This document shows positions 53,870 through 61,082 of a stretch of DNA of 64,000 nucleotides, piece by piece (position 1 is the stretch's first letter; each line of letters starts with the position of its first letter). The notes below the pieces were generated by a model, which worked only from the letters and a program-made list of their open reading frames with translations, had not been told where the DNA came from and made no database searches. Origin of the DNA: Prevotellaceae bacterium UBA1710 (GTDB lineage Bacteria > Bacteroidota > Bacteroidia > Bacteroidales > Bacteroidaceae); the NCBI GenBank assembly GCA_002317355.1, contig DCJC01000056.1, forward strand, positions 24,857 to 88,856, given 5' to 3'. The translations under genes and the position numbers were made by a program.

Positions 53870-54598
53870 ATGAAGAAGACTATTGTAATTGGTGCTTGTG
53901 GCTTGTTGATGCTCACTTCTTGTGGCTCAACAGCTGGTAGTGGTGCATTGAATGGTGCTATGTTCGGTGGCTGGTTCGGTTCAGCTATAGGTGGCATTTT
54001 TGGTGGCCATTATGGCCATGATGTCGGTACTGTAGTCGGTATGGCTACTGGTGCTGCAATAGGTGCTGCTAATGGTGCGAGGATAGAGGCTCGTGATGCT
54101 GAGCGTTTGGAAGAATATCATGAGCGTATGCGACGCAGAGGTGTAGAGCGCTATGGTCGTGATGATGACTACGATAGTAGATTCGATTCAACCAATTCAG
54201 GCAATGATGTCATTGAGTTTGAGTCGAGTGTGGCAGATTCTAATTCTAAGGTTTTCGAACTGAAGAATATTCGTTTCTCGGATTCAAATAATGATGGTGT
54301 ACTTCAGCGCTCTGAGGTCGGAAAGATTTCGTTTGAGATCAAGAATGTCTCCTCTCAGGTGCAGTATGACCTGATTCCTTCCGTAGTCGAGGCTTCTGGC
54401 AATAGTCATATTCGTATTTCGCCTTCTGCCCGTATAGAAAATATTGCTCCTGGCCAGACTCTCCGTTATACAGCTATGGTGCTGTCTGATGGAAAATTGA
54501 AGGATGGCAAGGCTCGTTTTGAGGCTTCGGTATCACTTGATGGCAGAGTTCAGGGTAGTGAAGTGTCTATTGAAGTCCGAACAAGTAAAATGAAGTAG
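53870..54598 (+). CDS. Glycine-zipper lipoprotein
   Basis: A 242-residue lipoprotein (lipobox LTSC, Cys18) with a Gly-rich helix region (about 21-65, e.g. GAMFGGWFGSAIGGIFGGHY), an Arg/Glu-rich coil (65-100) and a C-terminal beta domain (about 125-240, KISFEIKNVSSQVQYDLIPS) that looks Ig-like. Glycine zippers insert into or span membranes. The function is unknown. It stands alone between the M23 and receiver/PPDK-N genes. Confidence 0.78.
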   Translation: MKKTIVIGACGLLMLTSCGSTAGSGALNGAMFGGWFGSAIGGIFGGHYGHDVGTVVGMATGAAIGAANGARIEARDAERLEEYHERMRRRGVERYGRDDDYDSRFDSTNSGNDVIEFESSVADSNSKVFELKNIRFSDSNNDGVLQRSEVGKISFEIKNVSSQVQYDLIPSVVEASGNSHIRISPSARIENIAPGQTLRYTAMVLSDGKLKDGKARFEASVSLDGRVQGSEVSIEVRTSKMK

Positions 54599-54660
54599 GC
54601 ATTCAAAGCTATTTTCGACAAAAAAACTGTAAAACATACTGCATTTTGATTATTTTTTGT

Positions 54661-54668
54661 TACCTTTG
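54661..54668 (+). promoter_or_regulatory. -7 box of the receiver/PPDK-N gene
   Basis: TACCTTTG followed by CACTC, matching other promoters here. The only good TTTG (54645-54648) is 12 bp away, too close, so the -33 element is unclear. The start codon is about 145 bp downstream. Confidence 0.65.
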
Positions 54669-54697
54669 CACTCAGCAAACGTAAACAACCAATAATC

Positions 54698-54750
54698 TCA
54701 AGGAAAATGCAATAAGAAGACTCCTCCTTGAAGTAAGGGGGAGTCTTTTT
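54698..54750 (+). promoter_or_regulatory. Attenuator-like leader with two-codon ORF
   Basis: A terminator hairpin (54717-54750) is formed by AAGACTCC and GGAGTCTT followed by a T-run, and lies before the gene. The upstream TCAAGGA (54698-54704) can pair with TCCTTGA (54725-54731), which would break the terminator. The same upstream segment holds AGGA four bases before ATGCAATAA (54707-54715), a minimal Met-Gln-stop ORF. This layout suggests transcription attenuation. Confidence 0.6.
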
Positions 54751-54814
54751 ATTTGTTTTAGGGTAATGTACTTGCTGAGGTTGTTGAACAACAGAAAACT
54801 TTGAACTTCAAGAT

Positions 54815-57793
54815 ATGAATTCTACTCCACTACGCGACGTTACTTTTCTCAATCTGATGGTTAGACGCATCTACAGGGTGCTTATCATCGCTAATCCATA
54901 CGACGCCTTCATGCTCGAGGATGATGGTCGTATTGATGAGAAACTGTTTAATGAATATACAGAACTTGGTCTTCGCTATCCACCTACGTTTACTCAGGTG
55001 AGTACAGCAGAAGAGGCTCGTGCCGTGCTCACATCGGTTGATGTGAACCTCGTAATCTGTATGCCTGGTAACGTGGATAATGATGCCTTTGATGTGGCTC
55101 GTGAGGTGAAGGCCGACTTCCCTCAACTGCCTTGCGTGGTACTGACACCATTCAGCCATGGTATTACCCGAAGAATGCAGAATGAGGACTTGTCAATGTT
55201 CGACTATGTATTCTGCTGGTTGGGTAACACTAACCTCATCCTCTCTATCATCAAGCTCATAGAGGATCGCATGAACCTTGAGCATGATATTCAGGAGGCA
55301 GGCGTTCAGGTTATTATGCTTGTAGAGGATAGCATTCGTTTCTATTCGTCACTTCTCCCTCATCTCTATAACTTCATCCTTGCACAGAGCCAACGCTTTG
55401 CTACAGAGGCGCTCAACCCTCATGCGGCTGCTCTTCGTATGCGTGGAAGACCAAAGGTGGTGCTTGCACGTAACTACTCAGAGGCTGTGGAGATTTATGA
55501 TAAGTATAAGGAGAACATGCTCGGAGTAATCTCTGATGCACGTTTCCCTATAACTGGCTATACCCAGCTCAATGGTGAGAGCGAGAAGGTGGCAGATGCA
55601 GGCTTCCAGTTGCTTGACTATATCCGTACTCAGGATGAGTATGTGCCTCTGATAATGGAGAGCGCAGAACTGGAGAATGAGGCTATCGCAAAGGCAAAGG
55701 GTTATCGCTTCATTGATAAGAACTCAAAGAAGATAAGCGTTGACCTTCGTAAGGAGATGGAAGAGCACATGGGATTTGGTGACTTCCTCTTCCGTGATCC
55801 AGAGACACATGAGGTGATTCATCGTGTGCGTTCGCTCAAGGAACTTCAGGATCATATCTTCAGCGTGCCTCGTGAGTCGATGCTCTATCACGTGTCACGA
55901 AACCACGTATCTCGTTGGCTCTCTGCCCGTGCTATCTTCCCTGTGTCTGCCTTCCTTAAGCATATCACATGGCATAAGCTTCAGGATGTGGATGCCCACC
56001 GACAGATTATCTTTGACGCCATTGTGCAGTATCGTCACATGAAGAATATAGGTACGGTGGCAGTATTCGACAGGTTGAAGTTTGATGCCTATAGTCACTT
56101 CGCCCGTATCGGTGAAGGCTCTCTTGGAGGTAAAGGCCGTGGTCTTGCTTTCCTCGATAACGTGATAAAGAGTAAGGAGGAGTTCCATCAGTTTGAAGGT
56201 GTGAAGGTCTCTATTCCGAAGACCGTGGTGCTTTGTACCGATGTCTTCGATAAGTTTATGGAAGAGAATGACCTCTATCCGATAGCCTTGAGTGATGCTT
56301 CTGATGAGGAAATCCTTGAGGCATTCCTTGAGGCACAGTTCCCTGAGGATATGCGTCACGACTGCGAGATATTCATCAATGCAACCAAGTGTCCGCTCGC
56401 CATTCGTTCGTCTTCGCTTCTTGAGGATAGCCACTATCAGCCTTTTGCTGGTATCTATTCTACATACATGATTCCTTACCTTGAAGACCGTGAGACGATG
56501 CTCCGTATGCTTGCAAAGGCTATCAAGAGCGTGTATGCTTCGGTGTTCTATCGTGACTCAAAGGCTTATATGACTGCTACTTCGAATGTCATTGACCAGG
56601 AGAAGATGGCGGTTGTGCTTCAGGAGGTGGTGGGTAAGCCTCACCTTTGTAATGGTAAGCAGATGTATTATCCGAATATGTCGGGTGTGCTTCGCTCGCT
56701 CAACTATTATCCTATTGGTGATGAGACTTCGGAAGAGGGTATCGCATCACTTGCTATGGGATTGGGTAAATATATCGTAGATGGTGGCAGAACCCTCCGT
56801 GTGTGCCCTTATCACCCTCAGCAGGTACTTCAGATGAGTGAGATGGAGATTGCTCTGAAGGAGACTCAGACTGTATTCTATGCCCTCGATATGAGTAATG
56901 CTGATGAGAACTTCAAGGTTGACGATGGCTTCAATATCGAGCGTGTAAGAGTGAAGGAAGCCGACTATGACGATGGCTCTATGCGCCATATCGTTTCTAC
57001 CTTCGACCTGTATGATCAGGTTATTCGTGATGGTCAGTATGATGGTGGCAGAAAGCTCATCTCTTTCGTTGGAGTCTTGCAGAATGGTGCTGCTCCGATT
57101 CCTGAGTTGATGCAGATGGCAATGAAGTTCGGTTCGGAGGCTATGCGTCGCCCTGTAGAGATAGAGTTTGCTGCCAATATCAATGGCGATAAGACCGTGG
57201 ATTTCTATCTGCTTCAGATTCGTCCTATCGTGGATTCCAAGCAGGAACTCAATGAAGACCTCACGGAAATCCCAGACGAGGAGTGTCTTATCCGCACATC
57301 AAATTCGCTTGGTCATGGTATCTCTGAGGATGTCGTTGATGTTGTCTATGTCAAGACAGACGAGAACTTCACAGCATCTAATAATCCGTATGTAGCTGAT
57401 GATATCGAGCGCATCAACCGTGGGTTCCTTGAGCGAGGTGAGAACTATATCCTTGCAGGTCCTGGTCGTTGGGGCTCAAGCGACTATTGGCTTGGTGTCC
57501 CTGTCAAGTGGCCTCATATCAGCGCTTCAAAGCTCATTGTGGAGGTAGGGCTTGACAACTATCGTGTTGATCCTTCGCAGGGTACTCACTTCTTCCAGAA
57601 CCTCACCTCACTTGGCGTTGGTTACTTCACCATTAATCCATATCGTGGTGAGGGTATTTTCCGCAAGGAGATACTTGATGCGATGCCTGCTGTAGAGGAA
57701 ACAAAGTACGTGCGTCATGTACGTTTCTCTAAGCCATTAAAGATAATGATGGATGGCATGAAGCAGCTTGGTGTGGTAATGCTAAGTGAATGA
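54815..57793 (+). CDS. Receiver-domain/PPDK-N fusion protein
   Basis: A 992-residue cytoplasmic protein. Residues 18-150 are a receiver-like domain without clear catalytic acids. Residues 165-305 are a second receiver with the full set: E171/D172, D241 (ISDARFP), S283 and K302 (IDKNS). Residues 430-830 are the ATP-grasp domain of PEP synthase and pyruvate phosphate dikinase (LGGKGRGLAF, AIRSSSLLEDS, PFAGIYSTY, MAVVLQEVVG, LQIRPI). The phosphohistidine and PEP-binding domains of those enzymes are absent. The reaction is unknown: perhaps a phosphoryl transfer controlled by phosphorylation of the receiver. It has its own leader control region (54698-54750) and terminator. Confidence 0.82.
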   Translation: MNSTPLRDVTFLNLMVRRIYRVLIIANPYDAFMLEDDGRIDEKLFNEYTELGLRYPPTFTQVSTAEEARAVLTSVDVNLVICMPGNVDNDAFDVAREVKADFPQLPCVVLTPFSHGITRRMQNEDLSMFDYVFCWLGNTNLILSIIKLIEDRMNLEHDIQEAGVQVIMLVEDSIRFYSSLLPHLYNFILAQSQRFATEALNPHAAALRMRGRPKVVLARNYSEAVEIYDKYKENMLGVISDARFPITGYTQLNGESEKVADAGFQLLDYIRTQDEYVPLIMESAELENEAIAKAKGYRFIDKNSKKISVDLRKEMEEHMGFGDFLFRDPETHEVIHRVRSLKELQDHIFSVPRESMLYHVSRNHVSRWLSARAIFPVSAFLKHITWHKLQDVDAHRQIIFDAIVQYRHMKNIGTVAVFDRLKFDAYSHFARIGEGSLGGKGRGLAFLDNVIKSKEEFHQFEGVKVSIPKTVVLCTDVFDKFMEENDLYPIALSDASDEEILEAFLEAQFPEDMRHDCEIFINATKCPLAIRSSSLLEDSHYQPFAGIYSTYMIPYLEDRETMLRMLAKAIKSVYASVFYRDSKAYMTATSNVIDQEKMAVVLQEVVGKPHLCNGKQMYYPNMSGVLRSLNYYPIGDETSEEGIASLAMGLGKYIVDGGRTLRVCPYHPQQVLQMSEMEIALKETQTVFYALDMSNADENFKVDDGFNIERVRVKEADYDDGSMRHIVSTFDLYDQVIRDGQYDGGRKLISFVGVLQNGAAPIPELMQMAMKFGSEAMRRPVEIEFAANINGDKTVDFYLLQIRPIVDSKQELNEDLTEIPDEECLIRTSNSLGHGISEDVVDVVYVKTDENFTASNNPYVADDIERINRGFLERGENYILAGPGRWGSSDYWLGVPVKWPHISASKLIVEVGLDNYRVDPSQGTHFFQNLTSLGVGYFTINPYRGEGIFRKEILDAMPAVEETKYVRHVRFSKPLKIMMDGMKQLGVVMLSE

Positions 57794-57814
57794 TGTAGAA
57801 AATACATAAAAGTT

Positions 57815-57850
57815 ATGAGGGCGTGTCAATTGTTTGTGATACGCCCTTAT
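57815..57850 (+). terminator. Terminator of the receiver/PPDK-N gene
   Basis: AGGGCGT (57818-57824) and ACGCCCT (57841-57847), extended inward by three further pairs, 25 bp past the stop codon. Confidence 0.75.
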
Positions 57851-58540
57851 GATGTTTAAGCAAATAGTTGTGCTTACTGAACTTCCGCGGTTTCATAAAT
57901 TCAAGAAAAAGATTAACGAGTAATTAATGTTTGATAAATGGGTATTAGTGTTTCAAAGGAGAAATAATCTTTATGCTTTATTTGGAGAATACGGAAAAAT
58001 CGAACAATTTTAACAGCTCAACTTAAAAACAATCTAAGGTGTGTGTCTCGTTGATGGTAGGTTGTTATTTGGGAGATATTTCGCTCAAAGTCCAATTAAA
58101 GTCCAATTAAACTCCAATTCACCTCCAATTGAATGCCATTTTAATTGGAGGTGAATTGGTATTTAATCGGTTATGATTTGTGAGTTGATTGGGGGTGTTG
58201 CGAACCCATTGCGAAGTAGGAATATCGAACAGTTGGAGTTGTGAAATTCACGAAACCTTCCCCAGAAATTGGGTATGGGGGAGTCGGATTGTGGGTCTCT
58301 CGGTGAAGATTCCCTATGATTTGAAGAATGTATCTAATTCCTTGCCCCGTTTCAGGGAAAGGATGTCCATAGGACAGAAAAGGGGCTGTTATTGAGTGTT
58401 TTTCTTGTTTTTTCAAAAAATGTCAGTTGGATGTCGCAATTTTTGTATTATAATTGCAATATAAGGATAACAAATTGTTACTAAATTTGTGGTTGTAATG
58501 GAAAAATTAAAATTTTTATCTCTGTTTTAGTTTTTATTTG
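57851..58540. other. Non-coding gap after the receiver/PPDK-N gene
   Basis: Apart from the phased array at 58091 I see no supported gene. A minus-strand ORF of 81 codons (58171-58416) has no family resemblance, no promoter box and unusual composition, and is not called. The stretch is AT-rich with many T-runs. Confidence 0.5.
58091..58171. repeat. 11-bp phased palindromic array 3 (TCCAAT/ATTGGA)
   Basis: TCCAAT starts at 58091, 58102, 58113 and 58124, with a diverged GCCATT at 58135. Inverted ATTGGA, ATTGGT and ATCGGT start at 58144, 58155 and 58166. Steps are exactly 11 bp within each half; the step across the centre is 9 bp. It uses the same hexamer as array 1. Confidence 0.85.
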
Positions 58541-58549
58541 TAACTTTGT

Positions 58550-58797
58550 ATCCGATTTAACAATGATACTTTGTTGATAACCTCGGTTGAGAGGAAATTC
58601 AGGATAAATTATTATCTATATTAAAATTGAAAGATTGTAAAGGATTTTCAAATCCCTTATCATAATTGCTGTTTTTTTGTGGGTAACTCCACGAAAGTAA
58701 ATGCTTCGGAAGTGCATCCATCCAGTCCGTGTAGTGGACTATCAATATACATAGAAAGTGAAATAAAAAATTAAAAGGCTCACCTCGGTGGGCCTTT
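58550..58797 (+). ncRNA. Candidate structured non-coding RNA
   Basis: TAACTTTG at 58541-58548 could start a transcript that ends at the hairpin AAAGGC..GCCTTT (58774-58797) with a downstream T-rich tract. Three small hairpins lie in between: GTGG/CCAC (about 58679-58692), ATGC/GCAT (58702-58719) and GTCC/GGAC (about 58727-58740). No ORF fits. I could not match it to 6S, tmRNA, SRP or RNase P RNA. Confidence 0.42.
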
Positions 58798-58812
58798 GCT
58801 CGTTTTGTTTTT

Positions 58813-58909
58813 GAAAGTAAATTAGGAGTAAATTAAATCAGTAAATTATTAGACGGCATTCGCCGCTGGAAATTGACAATGAAGGGAAAGTAATTTACTG
58901 ATATAATTT
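58813..58909. repeat. Dispersed intergenic repeat, copy B
   Basis: 58813-58874 matches copy A at 28092-28156 nearly base for base. In this copy AAATTAAATCAGTAAATTA (58830-58848) is mirrored at 58891-58909 with one mismatch, so copy B also contains a long inverted repeat around the GGC..GCC box. Confidence 0.82.
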
Positions 58910-58957
58910 TCTTTCGATTAACTTTCCATATAACATTCGCTTTCAGTATGGGCAAAA

Positions 58958-58986
58958 AATAATCTCATCCATTTGGATGAGGTTTC
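58958..58986 (-). terminator. Terminator after the tRNA relic
   Basis: CTCATCC (58964-58970) and GGATGAG (58975-58981); on the minus strand it is followed by TTATTTTTTG. It sits directly downstream of the tRNA relic, as a tRNA terminator would. Confidence 0.65.
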
Positions 58987-58990
58987 TTAG

Positions 58991-59015
58991 TTGCGGAGGC
59001 TCGACTCGTTCCGCG
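58991..59015 (-). pseudogene. Relic of a tRNA-fMet gene
   Basis: On the minus strand this reads CGCGGA, then ACGAGTCGAGCC, then TCCGCAA. It keeps the first six bases and the 3' T-stem/acceptor part of the initiator tRNA at 59115 with the middle deleted. A 22-bp direct repeat (58987-59008 and 59111-59132) covers the 3' end. It could be a collapsed duplicate or an attachment-site remnant. Confidence 0.55.
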
Positions 59016-59080
59016 CAGCGCCTGAGCCTTTGGCGAAGAACGTACGACCGGGAGTGAGTGAGATCAAGGGCCTGCAACAA

Positions 59081-59110
59081 AAAAGCAAGTCTCAAAAAGA
59101 CTTGCTTTTA
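59081..59110 (-). terminator. Terminator of tRNA-fMet
   Basis: AAAAGCAAGTCT and AGACTTGCTTTTA arms separated by about five bases, 5 bp past the tRNA 3' end on the minus strand and followed by a T-run. Confidence 0.85.
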
Positions 59111-59114
59111 TTAG

Positions 59115-59187
59115 TTGCGGAGGCTCGACTCGAACGAACGACCTCCAGGTTATGAGCCTGGCGAGCTACCAACTGCTCCACTCCGCG
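59115..59187 (-). tRNA. Initiator tRNA-Met (CAT)
   Basis: A 73-base cloverleaf: acceptor CGCGGAG/CTCCGCA with the unpaired C1-A72 typical of bacterial initiators, D-arm GAGC..GCTC, anticodon stem-loop CCAGG-CTCATAA-CCTGG, T-arm with TTCGAGT loop, discriminator A. CCA is not encoded. Initiators usually have three G-C pairs at the base of the anticodon stem; here the third pair is A-T (positions 29-41). Confidence 0.93.
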
Positions 59188-59332
59188 ATATTTATTATCT
59201 AGGCAAATGAGCAATGTTTCTCAATTGCGGATGCAAAGGTACTACTTTTTTCTGAAACTGCCAAGAAAATCGGCCACTTTTTTGAAATATAGGGGTTGTT
59301 TTCTTCTTTTTATCCCAAAAAATGGTGATATT

Positions 59333-59387
59333 TTTGGAATTTACGCGAAAATTTTCTATCTTTGCACATGAAAATACGAATGTGCAA
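59333..59387 (+). promoter_or_regulatory. Promoter and probable operator of the TetR gene
   Basis: TTTG (59333-59336), 20-bp spacer, TATCTTTG (59357-59364). An inverted repeat TTGCACAT (59362-59369) and ATGTGCAA (59380-59387), spaced by 10 bp, overlaps the -7 box and ends 2 bp before the start codon. It is well placed for self-repression by TetR. Confidence 0.7.
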
Positions 59388-59389
59388 TT

Positions 59390-59983
59390 ATGTCAATAAG
59401 TAAAACTGAACAAACCTTTGTGGACGTTGCTCGACAGTTGTTCGCCAAGAACGGTCTTGAAGGTACAACGATGAACGATATAGCACGCGAGTCTGGAAAG
59501 GGTCGCCGTACTCTCTATACTTATTTCAGTAAGAAAGAGGATATCTATTCGGCTGTTATTGAGTCGGAACTTGAGCGTCTTTCTGAGAAACTTGATGAGG
59601 TGGCTGCCAAGAATATCCGTCCGCAGGATAAAATCATCGAACTAATCTACACACATCTTAATATGATCCGTGAGACTGTGGTGAGAAATGGTAACCTCCG
59701 AGCTGAGTTCTTCCGTAATATCTGGATGGTAGAGAAGGTAAGAAAGAAGTTTGATGCTGACGAGATCGCGCTTTTCCGTAAGGTTTACCAGAGTGGTGTG
59801 CAGTATGGCGAGTTTGACATTGACAACGTGAATCTCGTTGCTGACATCACACACTATTGTGTCAAGGGACTTGAGGTTCCTTATATTTACGGACGTATAG
59901 GTCAGGGAATGACCGATGATGCCACACGTCCTATCGTTAGGAAAGTGGTGTACGGTGCACTTGGTAAGATTATAAATTATTAA
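59390..59983 (+). CDS. TetR/AcrR-family regulator
   Basis: A 197-residue one-component repressor. The N-terminal helix-turn-helix has FVDVARQLFAKNGLEGTTMN and DIARESGKGRRTLYTYFSKK (about 10-48), followed by an all-helical ligand-binding domain. It lies 25 bp upstream of fabG in the same direction, so control of fatty acid synthesis with an acyl-CoA/ACP-type ligand is plausible. The likely operator overlaps its own promoter. Confidence 0.9.
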   Translation: MSISKTEQTFVDVARQLFAKNGLEGTTMNDIARESGKGRRTLYTYFSKKEDIYSAVIESELERLSEKLDEVAAKNIRPQDKIIELIYTHLNMIRETVVRNGNLRAEFFRNIWMVEKVRKKFDADEIALFRKVYQSGVQYGEFDIDNVNLVADITHYCVKGLEVPYIYGRIGQGMTDDATRPIVRKVVYGALGKIINY

Positions 59984-60008
59984 AATACTTAATTCATAAA
60001 AATTAAAA

Positions 60009-60767
60009 ATGGGATTATTAACAGGTAAGACAGCACTTGTAACTGGTGCTGCACGTGGCATCGGTAAGGCTGTTGCCATGAAGTTCGCTCAGGAAGGTGC
60101 AAACATCGCTTTCACTGACCTCGTACTCAATGATGAGATGAAGGCTGGTCTCGAGGCTACACGCCAGGAGATCGAAGCTCTCGGTGTAACATGTCGTGCA
60201 TACGCTGGCAACGCTGCTGACTTCGCAGAGACAGAGGCTGTTGTAAAGCAGATTCACGCTGATTTCGGTTCTATCGACGTACTCGTTAACAACGCTGGTA
60301 TCACAAAGGACGGTCTTATGCTCCGTATGACCGAGGCTCAGTGGGACGCAGTTCTCAACGTAAACCTTAAGTCAGCATTCAACTTCATCCACGCTTGTGC
60401 ACCAATCATGCTCCGTCAGCGTGGTGGTTCTATCATCAACATGTCATCTGTAGTAGGTGTTCATGGTAACGCAGGTCAGTGTAACTACTCTGCTTCTAAG
60501 GCTGGTATGATTGGTCTTGCTAAGTCTATCGCTCAGGAGCTCGGTCCTAAGGGTGTACGTGCTAACGCAGTTGCTCCTGGCTTCATCGAGACAGCTATGA
60601 CAGCTCAGCTCCCTGAGGAGATCCGTCAGGATTGGATGAAGAAGATTCCACTTCGTCGTGGTGGTCAGGTAGAGGATATCGCTAACGTATGTGTATTCCT
60701 CGCTTCTGATATGTCAAGCTACGTAAGCGGTCAGGTTATCCAGATCGATGGTGGTATGAACATGTAA
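60009..60767 (+). CDS. fabG: 3-oxoacyl-ACP reductase
   Basis: NADPH-dependent reductase of the fatty acid elongation cycle. The 252-residue SDR has the Rossmann motif ALVTGAARGIGKAVAMKFAQ, NNAGITKDGLMLRM, the catalytic Ser in IINMSSVVGVHGNAGQCNYS, YSASKAGMIG with Tyr and Lys, and the C-terminal SYVSGQVIQIDGGMNM. Its codons are very uniform, suggesting high expression. Terminator at 60801-60841. Confidence 0.95.
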   Translation: MGLLTGKTALVTGAARGIGKAVAMKFAQEGANIAFTDLVLNDEMKAGLEATRQEIEALGVTCRAYAGNAADFAETEAVVKQIHADFGSIDVLVNNAGITKDGLMLRMTEAQWDAVLNVNLKSAFNFIHACAPIMLRQRGGSIINMSSVVGVHGNAGQCNYSASKAGMIGLAKSIAQELGPKGVRANAVAPGFIETAMTAQLPEEIRQDWMKKIPLRRGGQVEDIANVCVFLASDMSSYVSGQVIQIDGGMNM

Positions 60768-60800
60768 TCATCCCCTCTCTTCGGAGAATAGGATATATGG

Positions 60801-60841
60801 AAATCCCTAACGCAACCATTCGGAAACGTTAGGGATTTTTT
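60801..60841 (+). terminator. Terminator of fabG
   Basis: Perfect 12-bp stem AAATCCCTAACG/CGTTAGGGATTT (60801-60812 and 60827-60838) followed by T-run. Confidence 0.9.
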
Positions 60842-60928
60842 GGGTTTTGGAGTATCTGATTCCCGAATTTTCCATCCACAACCATGGTACTTATGGTTCT
60901 ATAATCGGCAACGATAGAGATTCCTACC

Positions 60929-61011
60929 TCCGCTATTGTAGCGGAATCAGAGCGGAGGTATATGGGACTTACATGGGAGTGGTATGGGAGTAACATTGGA
61001 ATTAATATGGA
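60929..61011. repeat. 11-bp phased array 4 (TCCGCT/AGCGGA/ATGGGA)
   Basis: TCCGCT at 60929 is followed by AGCGGA at 60940 and 60951, ATGGGA at 60962, 60973 and 60984, ATTGGA at 60995 and TATGGA at 61006, all exactly 11 bp apart. It lies in the 315-bp gap between the converging fabG and dnaA genes, which also holds both terminators. Confidence 0.85.
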
Positions 61012-61045
61012 GGAATAGTGGTTATGAGAGATGAGGATAAAAAAG

Positions 61046-61074
61046 AGGGACTCACACGTTGATGTGTGAATCCC
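61046..61074 (-). terminator. Terminator of dnaA
   Basis: TCACAC/GTGTGA stem extended by GGGA/TCCC with one mismatched pair between, and a T-run on the minus strand. It starts about 10 bp past the dnaA stop. Confidence 0.85.
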
Positions 61075-61082
61075 TTGTTATG

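Noticed and set aside
58171..58416. Minus-strand ORF of 81 codons in the gap after the receiver/PPDK-N gene
   Set aside because: No family resemblance, no promoter box or ribosome site, and it overlaps repeat-rich non-coding DNA; probably a chance ORF.
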